Origin: a bacterium
GTDB lineage: Bacteria; Armatimonadota; UBA5829
Reading direction: 5' to 3'
Assembly (NCBI GenBank): GCA_021373255.1
Contig: JAJFTD010000028.1
Span: forward strand, 1-40,476
DNA length: 40,476 bases
Below are positions 26,301 through 32,614 of the stretch, one piece after another. How positions within the stretch are numbered: the stretch's first letter is position 1; every line of letters starts with the position of its first letter. Made by a program: the position numbers and the translations under genes. The notes beneath the pieces are model-generated. The model was not told the origin of the DNA. It did not search any database and was given only the letters and a program-made list of their open reading frames with translations.

Positions 26301-26579
26301 ACCGAAGAGAGACCCTCCATATATATTGGGCGACTCACCAGCGGCACCTTCCAGGATGAAGTCGTTCTTGTTGATTGTCAGCAGCTCACTGTAGTTCTGG
26401 CTGTCGGTGATGCATACGGTATCTCCATCGGACGCGTGGTTAATAGCTCCATTGATGGTGTTATATATCGGGCCACGTGGACTGCCCGTCGATTTGTTTA
26501 CTTTAATAACAGCCGCCGATGACTGCACACACAGCGCCAGGGTTAGCAGGCTCAAGACAAATGCTCTGCTGATAATCAT
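23346..26579 (-). CDS. Large secreted multidomain protein, tandem paralogue 2
   Basis: A 1077-residue exported protein with the same layout as its downstream neighbour: signal peptide (1-23), beta-helix (about 25-290), the shared unrecognised domain (about 310-690; LWCWMARWTRATAMRP, RRIIAHFFDYD, KPMCLELDNSDS, WEFLPYDIYSGCES), two Ig-like repeats, and a two-part OB-like C-terminus (GLNNIGLLVRVWGK, then FTVNDGSGTLECVV). AAGGAG precedes the ATG. It is the first gene of the pair and diverges from the GH36-like gene at 26853. Conserved acidic residues in the shared domain (Asp-Tyr-Asp in HFFDYD, Glu-Leu-Asp in CLELDN) are candidate active-site residues, by inference only. Confidence 0.75.
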   Translation of the reverse strand: MIISRAFVLSLLTLALCVQSSAAVIKVNKSTGSPRGPIYNTINGAINHASDGDTVCITDSQNYSELLTINKNDFILEGAAGESPNIYGGSLFGSNTLLFVFGRNVTLRNLSFNIGGVRCGVGIAGNGVTITDCSFDVTTAARSSNTYAIETSCAGPTKIIACNFLGSDAVLAGGIIVNSASAAVDLAVDQCDFWGFGADGGMIGIGGIDSNSSIQISNSCFANGRYAPSGYEIVAINKWNGSISITERDNTFYNINTPLGSLVNNGVINSISSAAVSGNGMPANSNAVISMSNINNLLNYFGVPLESDSTLQPYTGPKPIGDYLSKAVWWIGVDSNYESIDPVTGLKDGPRAHQAIVNMGARLWNRYEISWGRQYNPADFQRIKTHIQDLHGMSPNVVCAGNLMECINKSAIENTSIPTALWCWMARWTRATAMRPLEVKTIGGRRIIAHFFDYDMMLGWGVDHWSTDTSCPNPNKQEGLMYYLFLDKSYIDAGMNQIAFSQPQLTFGQASIQSGYGGTNLQMISKFAKNYGLYRAPMIDGKRFVITNAEAVVTGLSNYCNFVDYVTNPAGTYSNGCGYGWNTLADSWNHIPASNLFLPGKPMCLELDNSDSENDHPSVFARTTPAERNAWLVEFTNYIKNNYGYYLMQPGSIPITPSGCQDFTGYTSALFTYPWGWEFLPYDIYSGCESTISKMFDPTNPPAGSISIESNAAYTIGSHVTLSLPATDAETCVRKMSLRNDDGEWGEWTDYKPTMAWTLASDEGTRTVSVRYQDYPGNISQVYSDTIVVDYGSPTGSISINSGAVYTESGSVTLTLSAIDSGVGVTQMRLQNYGYAWSDWEPFATTKTWTLPTGGGVKEVCVQYMDGAGNISAAYSDTIAVGSPISLADAKKQPAGSFVILSRVAVTAGFSDCAYIEDMMGNTGIKVTDSTLSQGVLADIAGMLFVSNGEKALQASIHSATGSALVKPLGIRPGCIGGGDWYYDAVTDAGQMKTVDGLGLNNIGLLVRVWGKFAYVNPTTFTVNDGSGTLECVVPSQVTLNQSWNYVGVTGISSTKQTTSGLMPQLRVRQQDDIVAF
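24168..24500. repeat. Near-identical tract shared with 20905-21237 (copy 2)
   Basis: Partner of the 333-bp tract in the downstream paralogue, at a constant offset of 3263 bases. Similarity drops sharply on the higher-identity block's edge near the second Ig-like repeat. Confidence 0.7.
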
Positions 26580-26765
26580 ACTGCTACTTCTCCTTTACTA
26601 CTAAAGGCATTTCACCGTGTTTTACTCGGCAGCAAATATCACCTTATAATAAATGCCATATATACGCACTTCTTCAATGAGTACCGTATACGCATTCTCA
26701 CATGAAACAAACTCATTGTCAACAGCCATTACCAGCACAAGCTATTCAATAACTGCTTGTACTAG

Positions 26766-26794
26766 TTGACACTTGTTGTTCCGCGTGTCACAAT
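26766..26794 (+). promoter_or_regulatory. Promoter with overlapping dyad before the GH36-like gene
   Basis: TTGACA (26766-26771), 17 nt, CACAAT (26789-26794). An inverted repeat TGACAC (26767-26772) / GTGTCA (26785-26790) spans the -35 to -10 region and is a plausible repressor site. The rest of 26580-26852 shows no gene. Confidence 0.45.
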
Positions 26795-26852
26795 ACTACA
26801 ATTGACTCGTTTAGCCATTAGATGTATTTGAACTTGGAGAAAGGAAATACAG

Positions 26853-29633
26853 GTGGTTTTGAGAAGACTTGCAATGCTGCTAGCTGTCTCTTCGACGTTG
26901 TGGGTGGTCGGTAGTTATAGTGTTTGTGAGGGGAACGACATGTACATAGTACGTAATGGTAACTCATGGACAATGGGAACATCGCGGGTTGAGCGTGTGG
27001 TTGCCCTTGACAACGGAAAGTTTATCCTCAAGAGCTTTAAGAACAAGGCGACCGATAGTGAGATGTTGCCTGCGGGCACACAATCTGATGAATTCTTTCT
27101 AGCCACGGAAAACGGCGCCTTAACCGGATCGACCGGTGGCTGGAAGCTGGTCGATGCAAAAAAGACCAGACTTGAACAAGGTGAAGGGAAACTGGACATC
27201 ACTCTGCGCAATGAATCGCTGCAGGTGACCAAAACATACATCCTGTATCCCGAATCGAGCATTATCAGGGAGTGGCTCACGCTTAAGAACGTCGGGACAA
27301 CAACGCTGAAGATTACCGATCCGGGCTTCTTGAGCTTCGCCACAAAGGTGGGCAGTGCGAGTTCGCTTGACTTCCTGTGGATGACCGGCGGTAGAAATAT
27401 ACCGGGCTCTTGGAATCTTCAGAAAGAGAAGCTGTCGAAGGATAAGGCGCGTGTATTCGATTCATTTGATCCATTCCCAGGCAGCGACTTGAAATACGGC
27501 CAGCGCCCGGGTTCTGAATCGTATGCGCCCTGGTTTAGCCTGTATGGCAACGACACGAACAATGGCCTCTTCGTAGGCTGGGATTATTTCGGCCATTGGG
27601 CATCCTCTGTGAGCCTCGATGATAATGCCGATGCTGTCACCACACAGTTGAAAATAGCCGGTTATAACAAATCTCTCGAACCCGGGGAGTCTGTGTCAAC
27701 ACCAAAGGCATTTATCGGACTTTACAACAACGATCTCGATAATGCCGGTAATGAATGCCTGGACTGGCAGTATCGTTATATGTGGGATTACACGAGGGAC
27801 CGCTGGTTTCCGGGAATACGTATGCTGGGCAACTGGTCCGCGGGCACGCAGTGGGGCAAAAACTGGTCGGGTGGTGACGGCGATTTTCAGAGTTGCTTCC
27901 TGAAAGTGTTCCGCCTGGCGGATTTGATCAGGTCTGTTGGAGCTGATGTTTATCACCGGGACTGGGGCTGGTGGGACAAGGCCGGTGATTGGAATGGCCC
28001 GGACTGGCGCGCGACAGGCGATTATCTGAACAAATCAGGCATCGGCCAACTGCTTTACGCCTTTGTCTACCACGCGGAGCCAGGGTCTGAAATAGCTACC
28101 AAACATCCCGATTGGTTGATCAAGGACACAATGGTCACGAACCTGAATATGCTGTGCGATTTATCTCAGCCAGATGTGGTTGATGGCTTGGGCAAAGTGC
28201 TTGATCGTTTCGCGGCTAATTGGGGCGCGTATGAGTGGAGAAACGATAGTGTATTCACATGTCAAAAAGATGGGGACGATACCGTTTTATTGGCTCAAGA
28301 CCAGGGGATGCGGGAGTTAACTAAAGGTTTCCTCGACAGGAACCCCGAGTGCGCATTCCAGGCGGTTAATTTCGGTGGCACATATGCGGGTTATGATTAT
28401 GTGCGCTATGCCTCCTGTATATCTTTTAGCGATGGTGGCGTTGGGGCCCTAAGAAACTATTATGGCTCCCTGCTATTCCCACCGGACAAGACGAGCGATA
28501 TCCCGGACGTGTGGCAGCCGGATAGTTATGACAAGGCAATATGGCGCGGACTGCTTTGTATGAATTTCGATATGACTGGTGATACGACCGATCCGGCCAA
28601 GCTGGAAGGTGTTCGTGAAATCATAGATATCTACCACTACCTCCAGAAGAATGGCGTTGTTGGTAGGTGGGTCAAGGTTTACCGGCCGCAGGTAACCGGC
28701 GACGATCCCACAATGTATCTCCAGAGGCTCAGCGGCGATCAGAAGCGCGGAATTGTTATCCCCAAGCACACTGCGCAGGCAGCAGTCACGATTAAGCCCA
28801 AGGGACTCATTCCTGATGAGGTATACTTCGTCTCATTACATGAGTCTCAAGCGACAGAGAAGAGAACCGGCGCTGACCTAATGGCAAATGGCATAAAGAT
28901 TGAAAAGATGCTCCCCGGCGAGTTGATTTATCTTAATCTGCCCATGCATCCAGGCAGCAAACTTGATACCAAAGCCCCCACCTCGCCGGGTAAAGTAAAA
29001 AAAGCCTTGGGAGAAAACATGGGCTATCCCGGTGTGGAGATTGCATGGAAAGCAGGTGTCGATAACAACTGGATATCCTATTACGAGATATTTCGGGATG
29101 GCATTTACCTGGACAAGGTCGCCAAGGGCACATTCTACTTTGATCACTCAGCAGGAGCCGATCTCGCAGCTAATTATGAAGTCCGTTCTGTGGATGGTAC
29201 GGGAAATGTGTCAAGCAAAGCCACTGCAAAGGGCGCAAAAGCTGACAGATCAATGATTTATGATGATGCTCATGACTCAGTAATCCTCACCGGCAGTTGG
29301 CAGCGTCAGACAAACTTGCTGCTGGCACATGCAGACACTGTTTCCCTCTCGAATCAAAAAGGAGACACAGCGGAGCTTGTGTTTAGCGGCAAAAAGATAC
29401 TCTGGTTTGCCAAACTCGGAGAAGATTGCGGCAAAGCTGAGGTCAGCGTTGATGGAGGCACACCCGAAGTAATCGACACATACTCAGCCGACAATATCTG
29501 GGGAGCATGCGTCTATCAAAAAGACCTAACAACCGCAGGTTCGCACACCCTCAAAATCAAAGTATTAGGCGAGCACGGTGCTAATTCCAAGGGTGATTCA
29601 ATCTGCATAGATGGGTTTCGAGCCGAACCCTAA
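26853..29633 (+). CDS. Secreted GH36/clan GH-D-like glycoside hydrolase with altered nucleophile motif
   Basis: A 926-residue exported protein. GTG start, AAAGGA 7 nt upstream, signal peptide to about residue 28. An N-terminal beta-supersandwich (about 30-300) precedes a TIM barrel (about 310-680) like clan GH-D alpha-galactosidases: RDWGWWDKAGDW, AFVYHAEPGS, then YEWRNDS (460-466) where GH36 enzymes have K-W-D-x-N, FQAVNFGGTYAGYD for the C-x-S-G-G segment, and SFSDGG with Asp527 at the acid/base position. The usual nucleophile Asp is replaced by Arg463, although Asp465 is near. An FN3-like domain (about 720-800) and a C-terminal beta-sandwich (about 805-926) that may bind carbohydrate follow. 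Substrate unknown. Confidence 0.75.
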   Translation: MVLRRLAMLLAVSSTLWVVGSYSVCEGNDMYIVRNGNSWTMGTSRVERVVALDNGKFILKSFKNKATDSEMLPAGTQSDEFFLATENGALTGSTGGWKLVDAKKTRLEQGEGKLDITLRNESLQVTKTYILYPESSIIREWLTLKNVGTTTLKITDPGFLSFATKVGSASSLDFLWMTGGRNIPGSWNLQKEKLSKDKARVFDSFDPFPGSDLKYGQRPGSESYAPWFSLYGNDTNNGLFVGWDYFGHWASSVSLDDNADAVTTQLKIAGYNKSLEPGESVSTPKAFIGLYNNDLDNAGNECLDWQYRYMWDYTRDRWFPGIRMLGNWSAGTQWGKNWSGGDGDFQSCFLKVFRLADLIRSVGADVYHRDWGWWDKAGDWNGPDWRATGDYLNKSGIGQLLYAFVYHAEPGSEIATKHPDWLIKDTMVTNLNMLCDLSQPDVVDGLGKVLDRFAANWGAYEWRNDSVFTCQKDGDDTVLLAQDQGMRELTKGFLDRNPECAFQAVNFGGTYAGYDYVRYASCISFSDGGVGALRNYYGSLLFPPDKTSDIPDVWQPDSYDKAIWRGLLCMNFDMTGDTTDPAKLEGVREIIDIYHYLQKNGVVGRWVKVYRPQVTGDDPTMYLQRLSGDQKRGIVIPKHTAQAAVTIKPKGLIPDEVYFVSLHESQATEKRTGADLMANGIKIEKMLPGELIYLNLPMHPGSKLDTKAPTSPGKVKKALGENMGYPGVEIAWKAGVDNNWISYYEIFRDGIYLDKVAKGTFYFDHSAGADLAANYEVRSVDGTGNVSSKATAKGAKADRSMIYDDAHDSVILTGSWQRQTNLLLAHADTVSLSNQKGDTAELVFSGKKILWFAKLGEDCGKAEVSVDGGTPEVIDTYSADNIWGACVYQKDLTTAGSHTLKIKVLGEHGANSKGDSICIDGFRAEP

Positions 29634-29651
29634 TACTATGGTAATGAATAG

Positions 29652-29686
29652 CAAGAGCTCCGAGAAGCATGTTCCCGGAGCTCTTG
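29652..29686 (+). terminator. Hairpin after the GH36-like gene
   Basis: CAAGAGCTCCG (29652-29662) pairs perfectly with CGGAGCTCTTG (29676-29686), with a further GAA/TTC pairing inside the loop. It starts 18 nt after the stop. The T-tract is poor (GTTGTG). Confidence 0.55.
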
Positions 29687-29758
29687 GTTGTGAGAGTTTG
29701 TTGCCGAGGACCACATAGCATTGTGCCAGTGAATACCTGCATTTCTTTCCCTCATTCT

Positions 29759-29860
29759 GGTAGTGGCATTATATGACGTGATGGCTCTTCTTTCTGCGAA
29801 GATGAGTGCTGAGCGTAAGCTCACACCCAGCCAACATCACATTATTGACGCTCAGCACCC
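29759..29860. mobile_element. Small structured mobile element, copy A, with direct-repeat flanks
   Basis: A 102-bp intergenic unit about 82% identical, without gaps, to 37559-37660. It is bounded by the direct repeat TCATTCT (29752-29758 and 29861-29867; the match extends to 10 bp as CCCTCATTCT), while copy B is bounded by a different repeat, as expected of target-site duplications. Internal helices: 29778-29786 with 29829-29840 (AAC bulge), 29806-29816 with 29848-29858 (11 bp, perfect), and 29787-29790 with 29798-29801. The first two interleave as a pseudoknot or are alternatives. It encodes no protein and ends 6 bp from the stop of the small symporter partner gene. Confidence 0.7.
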
Positions 29861-29872
29861 TCATTCTCGATC

Positions 29873-30025
29873 CTATCCACTTGGGTCGTCATTCACGGAT
29901 GAGCCCAGGCGTGCGAGCATGCTCTTGATATCAAACGCGCCTTTGATTGCAACATAGACCGCTACAGTGGAGTACCAGATCAAGCAGGCTGCTGTTAATA
30001 ACAGCCAAAACATGTCGGCTTTCAT
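29873..30025 (-). CDS. 50-residue symporter small accessory protein
   Basis: A 50-residue protein (MKADMFWLLLTAACLIWYST, then VAVYVAIKGAFDIKSMLARL and an Asp-rich end). It has one membrane helix (about 5-27) followed by an amphipathic segment. Its ATG (30025-30023) overlaps the symporter stop TGA (30024-30022) as ATGA, with GGAGGG in front, so it is translationally coupled. Single-helix proteins of this size directly after SSS-family symporters are annotated as symporter small accessory proteins, which this matches in size, layout and position. It is the last gene of the minus-strand operon, and copy A of the mobile element lies immediately downstream. Confidence 0.82.
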   Translation of the reverse strand: MKADMFWLLLTAACLIWYSTVAVYVAIKGAFDIKSMLARLGSSVNDDPSG

Positions 30026-31515
30026 ATAGAATCTCCCTCCCCCATAACTGGCTTCTTTCCACGAGGTTTAGCTAACGAGCCAACGACCATTGCGATACCG
30101 GCGATAGCATAAGTGGCAATACCTGAAAAGTATGGTCCAATGTGATCAGCAAGTGCCTGAGTGGATGGGACTTGCTGCATAACCAGAAACGTCACTGGAA
30201 ATACAGCTCCGCAAGCAATGGCCGCCACAGCCCCCCAGCTATTCGCACGCCGCCAATAGCAGCATGATATAAGGAGAACCGACATGCTGGAAAGATAGAT
30301 GGTGCCCGTTACACCAATATAGGTCCACAGATCACCTTTCAATGGGTACCACAAGCCATACAGGAGAAGGAAAATACCTATCAGTGCCACAATCATCCGG
30401 TTCCACAAGATGCCACGCTTCTCTGACCACTGCCCCTTGCGGAATGGACCGAGGATGTCATTGTATATAACCCCACCCCATGTGAGCATATATGAAGAAT
30501 CCGTAGACATATCAGCAGCAAGCATCGCCGCTACCAGAAGTCCCATAAGTCCAACCGGCATCATGCTGCCCAAGAGCTTGGGCATTGCGAGTAGTGTGTT
30601 GCCGCCAACGACACTTGGCGACAGCATCGCCAGCGCGGCAATTCCCCAGATGCCCGGAATCAAGAACCGGCAGATGAAGAAGAAACTCGTGGCTGTATAC
30701 ATGCGCTCGCCGGTGCGCGAATCTTTCGCCGCGAGCACTCGTGCAATGGTGGTCTGCCAGGTGAGCACACAGGCCATGTTGAGCATTGCGTTGAATACAA
30801 CGAATTCCCAACCCATGCTCGGATTAACAAATGGGTTGAACCCCCCAGCGCCGTAATGGTTTGCCACCGCGCTGACCATAGCCCCCCAGCCTACTTTAAT
30901 TAGGATAAGAAGCGTAACTACGATCAAACCGATGCTCATAACAACAAACTGGAGATAGTCGGTCACCAACACCGATAGCATGCCACCGAGTATCGTGTAA
31001 GCAGCTACCCCAGCCAGAAGGAGAGTCATAGTAATTTCCAGGTGCCCCGGTTGGAGCCCACAGACATATACAAGGAACTCTCCTCCCGTACGCAGGAACA
31101 CTCCCATATTGAGAAGGCCACCCAGCACAATTACCACGCCACTCAGCCATCGGACCTTCGTTCCAAACTGCTTTTGGAACAACTCCGGGATTGTCATTAC
31201 CCCGGAGTTTCTTAGCGGCTTGATACAAAAGCCCGTGAGTCCCACAAAGAGCATTGCAAGTGCGAATAATATCCCTGGAGTCGCTCCTGCAAACCCTTTG
31301 TCGTAACCGTTCTGAGCGGCATACATGCAGGTTACAATACCAAATTCCGTGGCCGCGAGAGAAGCAATACCCAGATAAAGATTCATCTCGCGACCCGCAA
31401 CCAGGAAATGCTCCACCTTGCCTACATACTTCCGGACCATTATCCCGGCAGCCATCGTGATAAGCAAGTAAAGACCAACAATGCCGCCATCCAGCAGCGA
31501 AAAGTGACTCTCCAT
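30022..31515 (-). CDS. Sodium:solute symporter (SSS) family transporter
   Basis: A 497-residue inner-membrane protein with about 13 hydrophobic segments and the LeuT-like fold. Typical SSS features are the first helix GGIVGLYLLITMAAGIMVRKYVG, AGREMNLYLGIASLAATEFG (Na+ site region), PELFQKQFG, and TDYLQFVVMS. SSS proteins couple uptake of sugars, sugar acids, amino acids or related solutes to the sodium gradient. The ATG has AGGAGAG upstream. It lies 23 nt after the URO-D family gene and overlaps the small accessory gene by 4 nt, within an operon that starts with a prepilin-like protein and an alpha-galactosidase-like enzyme. A sugar or glycoside is therefore the likely substrate, by context only. 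Confidence 0.92.
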   Translation of the reverse strand: MESHFSLLDGGIVGLYLLITMAAGIMVRKYVGKVEHFLVAGREMNLYLGIASLAATEFGIVTCMYAAQNGYDKGFAGATPGILFALAMLFVGLTGFCIKPLRNSGVMTIPELFQKQFGTKVRWLSGVVIVLGGLLNMGVFLRTGGEFLVYVCGLQPGHLEITMTLLLAGVAAYTILGGMLSVLVTDYLQFVVMSIGLIVVTLLILIKVGWGAMVSAVANHYGAGGFNPFVNPSMGWEFVVFNAMLNMACVLTWQTTIARVLAAKDSRTGERMYTATSFFFICRFLIPGIWGIAALAMLSPSVVGGNTLLAMPKLLGSMMPVGLMGLLVAAMLAADMSTDSSYMLTWGGVIYNDILGPFRKGQWSEKRGILWNRMIVALIGIFLLLYGLWYPLKGDLWTYIGVTGTIYLSSMSVLLISCCYWRRANSWGAVAAIACGAVFPVTFLVMQQVPSTQALADHIGPYFSGIATYAIAGIAMVVGSLAKPRGKKPVMGEGDSI

Positions 31516-31538
31516 ACCACCTACTCTCCTAAGGGAAA

Positions 31539-32609
31539 CTATACTAGTTCAATAGCGGCTTTGCAGGCGCCAGCGCGAGCTTTTACCATATGTGCCATTG
31601 CAATGAAGTTCCGGGCGCCATGTTCGGTATATGTCCCTGAAGCAGTCCCACCAAGGATGAAACCTGAGTCCCCTGTAGCATTTAGGCGTTCTTCGGCAAT
31701 ATCGACCACACTCCGCATCGGAAGTCTATCGATTACCTCCATATCGTCCAAGTTCCCGACCAGGCACACTTGGTCGCCGATTTTCCTTACAGCCTCACCA
31801 ATTTCCACATCGCCCCACGGCGGCGCTTCGAGCGGATCAAGCAGGTCCATACCCAAGTCGGCCAGCTTATCGAGATATGTGCTAACACAACCGTGGCTGT
31901 GATAGTATGCAATGGCTCCATAGGAATGTATGATGTCGATCAGCTCTACATCGAATGGAGATACGAGCTTATCGAAACCCGATGGGCCAAGCTGTGTCAC
32001 AGCATATTCGCCGCCTATGATCCGGAATGCATTCACACCGGCACGGCAGAGGTCTTCCACATACTGTTTCGTACGGTTTGAGCCGACACGGGTCAACTCA
32101 AGCACAAGGTCCGGATAATCAAGCGTCCACAAGCAAAAGTCCTCAGGAGAAAGCCACTCCGCAGGCAAACATATGGCATCCGGTACCCCCACCAATACCA
32201 TTCCTTCACCACATAATCGCTCACGCCACTTGGTGTAAAGCGAAATATCGACATTTGCCGGCGAATATGGCATCGACAGAAACCTCTCAGCATCGTCAGG
32301 TGTCTTGATACCGTATTCAATCGCACCTGTAGTTTGGGGCGTCCGCCGCCAACGTGCAGTCAACTCCCCTTTTGGAGTGACATATGTATGGGTTGTGGTA
32401 TCGCCCTCCTGAGTAGCTTTACATACCGCCGCCGATCCCACGAATGGGTTGCCACCGCCATACACGTCGATGAATGGATCGGTTTCCCTGATCAATTCCT
32501 GCGCCATTGGGCCGTCGGGATCAAGCGCACCCAATGTGAAAGGCGATACCGGAATCCGATCAGGTTTCCCATGCTTTACGGTTTCTATTATTCGCTGATA
32601 AGAATTCAT
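31539..32609 (-). CDS. Uroporphyrinogen decarboxylase (URO-D) family protein
   Basis: A 356-residue TIM-barrel protein of the URO-D/corrinoid methyltransferase superfamily: start RIIETVKHGKPDRIPVS, AIAYYHSHGCVSTYLDKLAD for the strand with the zinc-binding His region, DLLDPLEAPPWGD, VCLVGNLDD and FILGGTASGT near the end. Haem-pathway HemE and MtaA/MtbA methyltransferases share this fold. It lacks the N-terminal arginine cluster of HemE, and the late Cys that helps bind zinc in MtaA (typically in a P/G-G-C turn) is Thr here. The ribosome site overlaps the stop of the upstream GH36 gene, so the two are coupled. Its reaction in sugar operons is unknown; demethylation of methylated sugars is one idea. 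Confidence 0.85.
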   Translation of the reverse strand: MNSYQRIIETVKHGKPDRIPVSPFTLGALDPDGPMAQELIRETDPFIDVYGGGNPFVGSAAVCKATQEGDTTTHTYVTPKGELTARWRRTPQTTGAIEYGIKTPDDAERFLSMPYSPANVDISLYTKWRERLCGEGMVLVGVPDAICLPAEWLSPEDFCLWTLDYPDLVLELTRVGSNRTKQYVEDLCRAGVNAFRIIGGEYAVTQLGPSGFDKLVSPFDVELIDIIHSYGAIAYYHSHGCVSTYLDKLADLGMDLLDPLEAPPWGDVEIGEAVRKIGDQVCLVGNLDDMEVIDRLPMRSVVDIAEERLNATGDSGFILGGTASGTYTEHGARNFIAMAHMVKARAGACKAAIELV

Positions 32610-32614
32610 CTATG

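Noticed and set aside
18861-26810. Shared GACTCGT word upstream of the GntR-LacI regulator and of the GH36-like gene
   Set aside because: Only seven bases match without symmetry, which is expected by chance in a window this size.
29759-29860. HEARO/omega RNA-type guide RNA for the structured element
   Set aside because: A pseudoknotted mobile RNA invites this comparison, but no IscB, IsrB or TnpB gene is in the window and the unit is short; left as a point for model search only.
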